64,000 bases of DNA from Stenopsyche tienmushanensis (lineage: Eukaryota; Arthropoda; Insecta; Trichoptera; Stenopsychidae). Position 1 is the first letter of the stretch. Every line of letters begins with the position of its first letter. The position numbers and the translations under genes are program-made. The notes below the pieces were generated by a model. It did no database searches and was not told where the DNA came from. It saw only the letters and a list, made by a program, of their open reading frames with translations. Where the stretch lies: the NCBI GenBank assembly GCA_008973525.1, contig WACJ01000006.1:682001-746000 (forward strand), read 5' to 3'. Shown piece after piece: positions 1 to 10,743 of this stretch.

Positions 1-187
1 CATGATTAAATAATCTATATGGTTTTATGTTCAGTTTTATTAAAGAAAATAATCTAAAATAAAAGGGAAAATTGTGAACGTGGAATTCTACAGTTGACAA
101 CAGATTATTACTTGGATTTGCAAATATATTGAGGGGAGATAAAAGGGGTAATATATCAAAATCCCTCTTTAGATTATAATTACATAC

Positions 188-316
188 CTAAAGATAATTG
201 CGTCGAGATCAAATGGATATTCTATAATGCCTGTGGTGGGCGCTCGAGCCCTCAAAATGTCCTGCTCTGTGGGTAGATACTCCGCATCCTCAATTCTTTC
301 TAGATCACTTAAATAA
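188..316 (-). CDS. Galphaq: Galphaq alternative exon 4b (switch I)
   Basis: Exactly 129 nt, acceptor GCAG and donor GTATGT. It begins [20 protein letters not shown] and ends FDLDAIIFR. Switch I reads RARAPTTGI: the Val that normally follows the catalytic Arg is Ala (codon GCG), a one-base change from GTG. The catalytic Arg and the Mg-binding Thr are kept. Lengths and phases match exon 4a, so this is its mutually exclusive partner. Confidence 0.93.
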
Positions 317-3300
317 CTGCAACATACATCTCACAATCACATCACATCCATTCAAAAGCATGCAATAGAAAAACTTACATGCGATGCAATCATTGTCTTT
401 GAAATTGAAAATGCATAAGATTTCTTAAAATTCGAGATGGCATTTCAAAGACAACGATTGGAGGACTAGTTAAATAAAATGAAATAATAAATTTAAAACA
501 GCTCTGGAAAATATTAATAAAAGGCATGCTGAAAAAAATAATTTGAGTTTCATATAGAATCCATTCCAAGTTTCTCAAATCATTAATATATACAAAACAC
601 TAAAAAAGAAAAATTAATCAAATTAAAACACCATTATGCACAAGAGAAAACTTCCACCAATTTAATATCACAAATTAAGATTACTTAAATTACAAACGAT
701 CAATATGATGTAATTTAAATTTTGACACATCTGTTTAGCAGTTATGCCCAAACTCTCTTACCTGAGGCATGCAATTCATCACTTTCATCTAGAAAGTTTG
801 ATCAAAAGCTTAAAACAATAAAATGAAAGAAAACATCCAAACTCTTATATCAATATTCTTCTACAATAAGCTTTCATATATAACTTCAATATGAAATCTT
901 TGCAAGATTATATTTCACAAGTCTATAGAAGAAAACTGATATGTCAACTAAAAAGCTCCATTAAGTTTGAGAAAAAATGAAGATGCAGAGGCATGTAATC
1001 GTGCAAAATTTGCCATCACAGCAAGGGATTAGTTTCCCGACAATGGTGACACCATGATAATTTTACCTAAATCGAATTTCTTCCAAGTCAAATGGATATT
1101 CTATGATGCCTGTTGTGGGCACTCTGACGCGCAGTATGTCTTGTTCAGTTGGCAAATAATTAGTAGCTGCCACACGATCAATCTCCATCAAGTAACTATA
1201 ACACATAGACAAACACTAACACCTGTAAATATGACAACCGAAAGCTCAGCAACTACAAATTAGTTGCCCCATAGCTCCTTGTTGTTATCTCTGATGAGGA
1301 ATCCTTGAATACTGACGATAAAGCAAAACAATATCAGATCAGAAGAAAAAAAAACGAAACAATTCATACATAGTTTGGTGTAAATCAGTTGTGATAAAAA
1401 ATTCAATATAGAGCGCTGAAAATGAAAGAAAACAGTTTAAAATGAAATGTTTTTAATTAAACGATGTCTGAAAATAGAGGTTAATAGCTTTGTGGGTACC
1501 AGTATCTTTTTTAGTATCAAATAAAATTCAGATATTAAGTAATACGCATTACTTCATATTGAATTACAATTTTGACATACAAAAATGGCAAAATGTATTG
1601 TTGATAGCCATCAATATAGTGCTGATATGTTTAATAATGTTTAAAAACTAATCATTTTTGAAGAGTGAAAGTTTATTTAAGCTGCTTTACTTTATTTATA
1701 ATATATAACGAAATATGAGCAAAATTAGGTATTACTTTATTGCAAAGATAAACTAAACATTGCCCGATTTATTTTAGAGTTGATTATATCAAGTTTCCTC
1801 ATAAACAAAGGAATGTAAAGCAGCTTATAGAATCCCCTCATCAGTTTTATCCAAGAAAATATAATATGGAAAGTACACCTATGACCATAATCGGAAATGC
1901 ATGTTAATGCAATCATTTAGTTATATATCGACTACATTGGAGTAATCCATTATTTAATACAACAAAAATGATTTGAGTTTATACAAATGAAATATTTTCC
2001 GTAGTCAACAACCTAAACTAAACTTGACATGACAAGGACGCATTCAAATATCGCTAGTGGATAAGAAAATCAGGAATGCACCGAACGTTATAAGTTATTT
2101 AGTAAAGCAACCTATCAACAAAACGTTACTCGATGGATTTGAGTAAAGGTTTAATATGGGGTTCATAAAGGTAATTTATGAAGAGATTGACAGCAGATAA
2201 AGAATTTCAACCACATTCTACCAAGTTTATGAAAATACGTATAAGGTTCATTGAAAGTTAACTGAGGTGGCTGGAAGATGAATAGCCTCCAACGAAAGCG
2301 ACATGCACAAGCACAAATTAAAATTTGAACCTGATAATGGAAAAGTGGTAGACACAGCATAGAAAATAAATTGCTGTAAACATGATCTCTACAATATTGC
2401 TTGGAATTTATAAAAGAACAATTAGAAAAAATTGATAACAAATGCTTGCACTTGCCAAGACCTGCAATAGATTGCTGGATGGAAATATGATTAATCTTTT
2501 ATTTCTCAATGAATTTCAATCACACATTGTTATTACGTCTCCCTCCTATTATAAAAAAATATCAAGAGGATTACGAAAGTAATGTTTGAAAATCTCAACA
2601 TCAAATTAAAAATGATCAATAACATTCCATAGATTTAATTTTCATTCTTTTGAGATCTAATTAATTGTATATTTGAATCGGGTAAACATAATATTCAAGC
2701 TATACATGGAGAAATTTGGTATAATATCAAATGTAATAAACATTTATATGACATTCTATTACAGAATTATCATGTATCTGACAATGTGAAAGCTTTAACG
2801 GTTTTCAATTTGTTAATTTCAATTTCATCAAATTATTGCATAAATGGAATACCACAAACTTGAAAGTAAATATAATTTTAAAAAATCTTACTATTTCGCA
2901 GAATCTGTAAGCTGATATTCTCTACGTCGGTCGTAGCATTCTTGAATACCTGCATCTCCCCAAAGACTCTTGATGGCTTCTACGAATGGACTTTCAAATG
3001 TTGTTACTGTTTCAAAATCGACACTGCGAATTAGCTCTGCTCTTTCCTGTAAAATTAATATTGTGAATATTTATTTAAAATTTCTAAGCAATTCCTACTT
3101 AATCTAAAACGTTTTGGCAAGGAGAAAATGCAATAAAATTTAATTTCAAAAATATTTTGTATATTAGTATTTTACAATAAACTAATGAAGTTAAATATCT
3201 TCATTGGTTATGAGTTCTATAAAGCCAGTTATTAGTTATTTACGTTATCAATAACAAAAAAAATTGTTTAAAAAATTTTGTTGACGAATTTGGAGAAAAT

Positions 3301-6300
3301 CTAATATATAAAAATTTGTCTGTTTGTTTGTATTTTATGCGCTGCCATACCGTTCACTCTATTGCGATAAAACTTTGCCAACTTATTGTTTGCACTTTCT
3401 CAAATAATATAGGTATAGTACAATTAACTTACAGTAGATCTTATATATAAAAATCAATGTTTGTTCATATTTATAATAAAAACAACAAAATAAAACATCA
3501 TTTATACTTTTGCCTTATATATCATTCAATTTCAATAAATGTATTTATTATCGGATCTCATTCTTTTTATCATTCCTAATTAAAAAACTCTTTCAAATTT
3601 CAAACGATATTTTTAGAATTATTACTTCTGTGACAGCAACGCGCCGGGTACCAGCTAGTACTAAATAAATTGAAGAATTTTCTAACACAATTAACTAGCA
3701 CTGTTAGTATCAATTATAACATGTTAATGTACCATTGATCAACATTTCACTAGTAAAACAAAGCACCATTAAAGCTATTTAACAATTCAATAGAAATGAA
3801 ATCTTAAAAATATAGAATTTTGGGATCAAAATGAGTTTCTTTGCAAGTCAATCTGTATAATCTGCAAAGCTACTTCGTAGAGATGTTTTTCAAAATACAA
3901 CAATATTTTAATATGGTATGATTTATCAGAAACAAATATTTATTAAGATTCAGCACTATAATAAATTTATATTTTATTTAATGTCCTCCATTTTATAACA
4001 TAAAAACTCATTATGTTAGATGAATTAATTTAAAGAATCATTTGTGCTTTTAACATGTTCAATGAAAATCTGGGCTTTTATGAAAAACAACTTAATAAAT
4101 ACATTAAAAATCTATACCTAAAATAATATTGACATTTAACCTTTTAACTGCCAACGACGCACCGGTGCGTCGAATTTGTATGCGCTGATGAGTCATTGGC
4201 AGTTAAAAGGTTAAGGGGGGAAAACCACATTAGACAGTTCGAAAAATCGTTTCTTTTTTTTTATTTCATAAATTATTAGTAAAACTATTCAAGAATGTGT
4301 TGTGAAAATTTAACAACAAAATTCCGTTTTGTTACGATGTTGAGCCCTAAAGTGAACGGCCGTCAGTCCAGTTTATCGAAATTCACGCCAGTTAGTACGA
4401 AGTAACTGTTCAATCGACCCTTATTCACTTACTTGGCTCTATACCCGTGCACTATGGGAAGAAGAAGGAAACATAAAAGAGGGAGATGCTGATAAACGTC
4501 CTTATTTGCAAATTCTTAGAATACAATAAGTCCAAGAAGACTAAAAATCTGGGCGGAAAGAGAAAATTGACGAACAAGCTCAGTACATATTACAGCCATT
4601 CGGAGAAATGTGAACAGTTTCGAAGACATGAAGAAGGCTATAATAGCAACCTTTCAACACATGATTTCAACAGACAATAATCCACAACACGACAACTGTC
4701 CAGAGAGAGATGACAGCTGATGCAAGTGGCAGAAAGCTAAAGCTCTTGGAACGAAGCCTGTAGTGCACCCTTCTCCATTACACCCCAATCTTTATAAAGC
4801 AATTCAACCGATATATGAAGATTTATCGAAAGATGAATTACTGGGGATATGTTTGGGTGGCCACACACAAAATGCAAATGAAAGTTTTAGTTTAACCGTT
4901 TGGCGATTGGCTCCAAAACATCTACATTCTGTATTTAAAGTAATCAAAGTTGCGGCATTTTTAGCTGATGAACGAGTTGCAAGTAGCTGTTGGCTCACAG
5001 AGCTTTAATTATGCATGGCAAATGGATGAGCAGCGCATCAATTAACAGAATAGATGCAGTGCATTGGAGATCAAGGAAGCTCAGAAAGCTTGAAAAGAAG
5101 AGATGCAAGCTCTCTCTCTCTCTCTTAAATTTCTCATTTTCTGTGATTATTTTTATAAATGCGTATTTCTCGAAACCATTTTTTTAACTTTGGCGCTCTC
5201 TAACTAAAAAAATTATTAACCAATTGTTTTAAAGATGTATTATTTAATTGTAATCAATAGTAACCAAGTTGCGGGAAAATATTATTGCTTAAAATATGTT
5301 TTTTATAGCAAGAAAGGTGCAAAAAATGGTTAAAAAACGTACTATTTTGTTTAAATACTTCTCAAACATATTTTTTTTTCTTTTTTCATGTAAAACTTGG
5401 TTCATATATTTAGAAATTATATTTTTAATAAAATTCAAATGTTATATTGATATCACACATTGCACAAAAGCAGTAAACTCTGATGGCGACCTTCCATGGG
5501 AAGCACCTTATAGCTCAAGTATTTCCAGCGGAAATGACAAATAATTATTCCTTCCCTGTTAATAAAAATGATGAAAAACACTAAAAAATCGGCTTCGTAA
5601 TGTAGTTTCCCCTTTTTGAGTGTTTACATTTTTTTGATGAACTCATGCATTGGGTGTATTTCCCCCCATCATTAATACAAATTTAAGCATTAAATCATAT
5701 TACACATCGAATTGGATGACAGTTGAGGTTTGTCATTCATTTCATGGGATTGTACAATTATAAATCACTATCATTTAGCTAATGAAAAACGTGTTCTGCC
5801 ACTACAAAAACATGTGACTACCTACAATTTCATAAAATTTGTTGACAAATCAGAAATAAAATCTAAATAAAATAACGAATCCTCCAACACAATTATGTAA
5901 ATAAATAAATGTTTATTTTATTTCAAGCGAGGGGAAGCCGATGAGAAAACTTATATCCACAACATGAAACTATTAGGATTGAAGAACTTCAATAATACAG
6001 AAACGATAACAATGATTGGGTCCATTTTGTTGTATAGAGTGACAAAGTCTATTCGGAAATAACAATTAAAGAACATAAAATGTTAATTAATATCGATGTC
6101 TTATATTGATTAAATATAATTATATAAAAAGAAGGAAAAAAAAGACAACCTGATGCTATGACATAATTAATGCGGCTTAGCTTTTTGCCTTGAAAAAAGA
6201 AACAGTACCAATAAAAAGACCAGTAGAGTATTACCCATAGCACTAAAGTATTAAAATTTTAATCCACTTATGGCTTCTCTTTCCCAGTGGCCCACTTACA

Positions 6301-9300
6301 TATGACCAATAAGTATAGTTATTAAATTGAAACGACATTTATTTGTTATTATTCAACCAAAATTGTGATAAAAAATGGTAATGCGAGTCGTCCCCCAATA
6401 GATTGAATATTTGTAATACTAATTGAATAATTTGTAATACTAAATAGATTAGAAAGCATTTTATAGAAAACATAATATAAAAATTGTGATGTGACACAGC
6501 TGATAAAAAATATATTGTGGAGAGCAAGTAGCTTATGCCGAAAACAGTATCAATGGCATTGTGAAGTAAAAAAAGAATGCACTGTCTTATTTCTTAGGAT
6601 TCAAACACATATAAGAGGAAAACTTAAATTTATCATCTTATTACAAATATGTAATGTCACATCTGCAAAAATTTTTACGCACATAAAACCTTAGTAACAC
6701 AAGTAGATATTTTATAAATACATTAAACAGATCTAAAGTGAAGTAAAAAATACGTATTACTAATTATTTTGCACATTTTTACAACTTCAATATCGAAAAC
6801 TTTTAATGTACAATGTCTAAAAGCAAGCGCGTTTTAATGACAACATTTCATTCCACATGATATTGAGAAATAATCTAAAATCACTGCATGACAGATAGAA
6901 TAGCTAAGATTCTCAAAAGGCACACCAGAACTGAGTTCAGTGCCAGAAATAGAACGGAATCTTACTGGGAAGCATTGAGCATAAATATTAGATGGAAATT
7001 GTGATACTTTTGTCTGCATGCAAATCCCTTCGCAAGCGGACAATTCTTGAGCACAAGACTGAAATTCGATTTTTTTCCATTGTCATATCGATATACATTC
7101 ATGTATAAATTCAGTAGTATGAAATGTGTTAATATTTCCTTTTTTAAATGGGTCATATAAAATTAGAGTGTCACAAATAAGCCAATAAGATTTAAATAAT
7201 AGGGTTTCAACGTTGTTGAAAAATTAATTAAAAATAAGTCGCGAGCTTTAACGTGAAGCTGCAAAGATGCTGAGCTAGCTAAGACGATATTGTAGGGACT
7301 AATAATGGAAGCCATTGAAATACGTAAGTATCTGAACTGCAAAAGCTCAAATAATGGACAGAAGTCGAGTCAAAAATGTGACTAAGAAAAACAAAATGAA
7401 ATTGAACACACGACACATTCAAAAGCAAAACCGACAAAAGCTTGGAATCCATCAAACCGAATCAATGTGAATTAACGACTCTTAATTGAGTGTATTGATA
7501 ACAATCTACGTGAATACTTGAATACGAATTCAAGTTTTATAATGCATAGGATTTGAATGATGTTGAACGTTTGGATTATGACACGCATACAGCATTTAGA
7601 GATAGCAGTTTCATACATTGTAATATTTAACGATTCGATAAAAATCCTGATCGTTATAAAGGTAAAGTGTAAACTTACTATATTGGTCTGCACGCCATAC
7701 TGTATTTTGAGCAGGTCCATGGCCCGTATCATACTTTGCATGGCCATGAAGATATTTTGGTAGACGAGTTTAATGAAACCTCGTTTGTCTTCATCACTGT
7801 ATCCTGAGCCATGGATAATGCGCATCTGTTTGATAAATGTTGACTTTCCAGATTCACCAGTACCTGCAATAAGAATCGCGATTTAAAACTTGTGCCGAAA
7901 AAAGTATGTAAGAACTCAACTACACATAATGGCCTATGACTAACATGATGGACTTTGCAATTTCATCTTTAACAGATTATAATGCACTGTTGAAAAAAGT
8001 TCGTAATGTCAAATGATAAAATGGCGTTATGTTGCATCGGTTTTATTTCAGATGTCGGAAGTTTGAACACAGACACTGGTTTATGAGATAAAAAATAAGA
8101 TGTGTTTATGAAATTATATTGTCACACAGAGCTTAAAATTCATTTTTTTGATTGATAGCGCAATTAATCTCATAAATTAGTATATTTTTCATGCGAAAAA
8201 TAGCAGTTTTCAAAATAGCAAAATAAAGCTGATATAAGTTGATTCAAATTACAATTTAAAAGACAGAATTATATTCTAGTGCAGATTTATGCCGCAGTTC
8301 AATAAAAACTTTAAAATCTCATTAAAAACAATATTCATATCGAATGAGGCTTATCAAATGATTTTTTTTTAATTCAGCAAATATTATTTTAGTATCCGGA
8401 TGCATATCTTCTGCAATGTTCAATTAACGTTGTTAAAATAATAGCACATTACTCAATTAAAATATTCAACAAATATGTTTACTCCACTGAGGGTAAACAT
8501 ATTGTGTTTACATTCACGTGTGGTTTAAAGTTTAAGATGATATGGAACAGTGTCAAATATTTATGTATATTTGAAAATGAATTATTGAAATAAATTAATC
8601 TCCGTTAAGCGGGGAAATATCTATTTAGAGGACTTTCACTATTTTCAACAGATATTTTTCATTCAAGAATTTATAGTCAGTCATCAAAATGTTAGGCTAA
8701 ATGGGCATTTTTACAATTTGTACAACCTTGGTGGTTAACGTATCTTATGTAGATTGACAGAATTCACAGAAATCTAGCGAGAGTAGCCAGAAACTGACTT
8801 AAACTTACTATTTTCTTAAAAAACCTTGCTGTTGATATTTATTATTTTTTCAATAATAACAGACGTTTTGATACAAAATTAAAACTTGAAATAATCTATT
8901 GCTAATTGTTACGTGTCGACTTCGCCCATTTTTTTTTAAAAGGATCTCCAACACTACATTTAAAAGATTTAGATTTTATGACTTAAATAATATATGTGCA
9001 TGTATGATTAAATGTACAAATTAAAGTATCCTATTATAAAAACATTCTACGGCTATATTGGTGATGTATGAGTAGTGTAGTTTAAAAAATACTAAAATAT
9101 TTTGAAAGTTATATTGATTTACATAACTGTGTATGTGTTTTGAATGATATCTTTATATTTTTCCAACTGTAGAGAAAAAATGACACATTGCACATTTTTT
9201 TCATTAATATAAGATACCCTACAGCAGACTTCATGATCTGAACAGAGTAATGTGGAAATTGCAACAAATATTCGCATCGAATCAGTTAAGAAGTTAATAT

Positions 9301-10743
9301 CAACTATATAATCTTATCAGCTGGTAATTATTATGAACAATGTGTTATTCATGGACAATTTTAACAATTAAATCACACAACTTCCTCATCGGAATACAAG
9401 CCAAAGGAGTCAATATTTACAAACGTTTAATCACTCAAAAAAATATTTTTATTGAAGATTAATAAAACTGACAAGATTATATTTAAAAAAATACAAGGGT
9501 GTATCGAAACACATTACGTTACAATTGAAAGTCAATCAATTCAATGTTTTAGAATTAAAAGAAGGAAGGGATGAAAACGTAAACCTCATATGCACAATTT
9601 AAAATACTCACCCTGTCTCGCTCGGCACTCATTTGATGAAGAAAATATATACACACAAAATACAATACACAAACGCTGTAAAATAATAAAACCCGATATG
9701 ATCTCGAACATGAAACCGTTAATATCGAATGATTCGTTTTTAAATTGTAGACGAAAGTGAAACGGTTCAATAAAAATCTAACGCCGATGCATCAAATAAG
9801 GTGGTAATAAATCGAAATTGTTAATTGTCAGATTGTACGTTTTAGCATGCGCGCGTAGAAAACTGTGCGTCGTGAAGTAACATCCGACCTAACGATACCC
9901 TATTTTTAACAAAATCTAAATCAATCAAAGTATTAAAGGTTATTTAAATGACTACTACTAAATTACGAATTGAATGTGAGCTCTGAAATCTTAAAAGGTG
10001 TTTTTTCTATCGAGATACGACTTGGTTTATATCGAACTGATTATTCTGAACCGTCATCGGCAGGAGTATATCGAGATTTGCATTATAATTTTTAGAAAAT
10101 GAGGTTTTATTGATTTTTTCTAATTAAATGTATTGTCTGGAAATAGTCAGCACAGATCCTTTATGATCTTTTGTGTCTTGAGAATATCGGTAATATAATT
10201 TCAGTACACATTGATTCCTTCGAGGATGATTTCGAAGCTGGATCCCTCACCGCAGCGTTCTCGGGTCGCTCCGGAGGATGGTGAGAGATTGTCCAGCGTT
10301 CGGAGACGGTTTCGGAAGACGTCCGTTGCGATAAATCGGAGCCAAGGCGCGATCGCCGCGGGATGACGGCGCCCCATTTTCGATCGCGGATTCCGAAAAT
10401 GAAGGTTACGATCGTCCGATTTTCCGGAAGATTGACAGAGAAGGCCGAGTCGGACGACGGAGAGCATTCCCGCGAAACGCGTCGCGGGGGGGCGGGGCAC
10501 CCGCTTCAAGGGGAGAGGGGGGGACCGGCGCCGAGGGGCGCATTTTCGCGAGGCCGGTGACAATTCAAAAACGTCGACGTCGCGGCGATCGAGATGAGGG
10601 GGGCGGCGGGCGACGGGGGGCTCACCGAGCAGCAGCAGCTTGAGCTCGCGACGCGCATCTCGCTTGTCGCGGCGCAGCTGGCGTTCGATCTCCTGGTTGA
10701 TGCGCTTCTGCTCCTTGGCCTCCTCGCTCATGCAGCACTCCAT
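188..10743 (-). CDS. Galphaq: G protein alpha-q subunit gene (5' part; 3' exons beyond left edge)
   Basis: Alpha subunit of the heterotrimeric Gq protein. In this family it binds and hydrolyses GTP and couples receptors (rhodopsin among them in insect photoreceptors) to phospholipase C-beta at the plasma membrane. Exons read on the minus strand: 10743-10626, 7863-7679, 3046-2892, then either 1195-1067 (4a) or 316-188 (4b). All joins keep frame and use GT/AG sites. The product starts MECC with palmitoylation-type Cys3/Cys4, then the alphaN helix, the P-loop GTGESGKST (about residues 40-48), the helical domain and switch I (RVPTTG). The spliced part covers about 195 of the roughly 353 residues usual in insects; switch II, the NKKD motif and the C-terminus lie left of base 1. 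Intron 2 (7678-3047) carries several transposon remnants. Gene identity is very secure; the transcription start and the use of each exon 4 are not visible in the sequence. Confidence 0.97.
317..1066. other. Galphaq intron between exons 4b and 4a
   Basis: AT-rich sequence with no recognised gene or element. The one longer reading frame (390-578 minus) is low-complexity and not supported. Confidence 0.8.
1067..1195 (-). CDS. Galphaq: Galphaq alternative exon 4a (switch I)
   Basis: Exactly 129 nt, acceptor AG and donor GTAAAA. It begins [20 protein letters not shown], carries the switch I core [10 protein letters not shown] and ends FDLEEIRFR with the last Arg codon split. It has the same length and both junction phases of exon 4b, so only one of the two can be used per transcript. 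The catalytic Arg (human Arg183) and Mg-binding Thr (human Thr186) are present. Confidence 0.93.
1196..2891. other. Galphaq intron 3, no element recognised
   Basis: AT-rich intronic sequence between exon 3 and exon 4a. I see no exon-like block, RNA gene or transposon end in it. Confidence 0.75.
2892..3046 (-). CDS. Galphaq: Galphaq coding exon 3 (helical domain)
   Basis: Acceptor CAG, donor GTAAGA, 155 nt. It encodes the helical domain from [17 protein letters not shown] through [19 protein letters not shown] and ends two bases into a Tyr codon. Both alternative exons 4 complete this codon with T, which supports their mutually exclusive use. Confidence 0.95.
3300..3658 (+). mobile_element. 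Helitron-like non-autonomous element, tandem 5' ends
   Basis: The 3' end reads GCCGGGTACCAGCTAG followed by a host T, the typical CTAG/T terminus of Helitrons, which insert between A and T. Two TC-initiated 5' ends with a TATATAAAAAT start occur, at 3300 and at 3439, so the block is two 5' portions in tandem sharing one 3' end. The internal segment beginning GCGCTGCCATACCGTTC (about 3340) recurs near 18660 and 43680. It lies in Galphaq intron 2 and has no coding capacity. Assignment rests on the termini and repetition only. Confidence 0.6.
4136..4214. mobile_element. 79-bp TTAA-flanked MITE with perfect 19-bp inverted repeats
   Basis: Left end TTAACCTTTTAACTGCCAA (4136-4154) is the exact reverse complement of 4196-4214, including the TTAA target site. 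Inside, 4155-4172 is an 18-bp perfect palindrome (CGACGCACCGGTGCGTCG). The TTAA target site fits piggyBac- or Kolobok-type mobilisation. The right TTAA is also the left flank of the next element. Confidence 0.7.
4215..5614 (+). mobile_element. Dead Mutator-like/Kolobok-like transposon with TIRs
   Basis: The left terminus GGGGAAAACCACATTA (4217-4232) is an imperfect inverted copy of the right terminus TAATGTAGTTTCCCC (5598-5612), 13-14 matching bases. The element starts directly after TTAA (4211-4214); a TTAA is no longer recognisable on the right. Between the ends lies a broken transposase gene on the plus strand. The TTAA target and TIRs suggest the Kolobok superfamily; the protein resembles the Mutator-like transposase domain found in many arthropod transposons. 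It sits inside Galphaq intron 2. Confidence 0.65.
4454..5108 (+). pseudogene. Decayed Mutator-like transposase
   Basis: Starts at ATG 4454 ([10 protein letters not shown]). Coding-like blocks in changing frames: [14 protein letters not shown] near 4600, [20 protein letters not shown] near 4640-4700, then [10 protein letters not shown] and [31 protein letters not shown] and [10 protein letters not shown] up to about 4950. The order of motifs (PQHDxCP, CKWQ-AKA, TQNxNESF, a PK block, a DEQR block) matches what I know of Mutator-like transposase proteins. It is broken by at least two frameshifts, by TGA in place of an expected Trp before CKWQ, and by a TAA in the distal DEQRIN block. It cannot make a working enzyme. 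Family assignment is from motif recognition, not a search. Confidence 0.7.
5615..7678. other. Galphaq intron 2, 5' half
   Basis: AT-rich. No exon or element recognised; reading frames here (for example 6049-6243 minus, 6834-7043 minus) are compositionally simple and unsupported. Confidence 0.7.
7679..7863 (-). CDS. Galphaq: Galphaq coding exon 2 (P-loop)
   Basis: Preceded by a CAG acceptor and followed by GTAAGT. It completes the split Gly and encodes TGESGKST, the phosphate-binding loop, then [17 protein letters not shown] and the start of the helical domain, ending near [10 protein letters not shown]. The length is 185 nt, which keeps phase with exons 1 and 3. Confidence 0.96.
7864..10200. 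other. Galphaq intron 1
   Basis: AT-rich first intron (10625-7864), GC-rich only at its start. No gene or mobile element recognised in 7864-10200. Confidence 0.7.
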
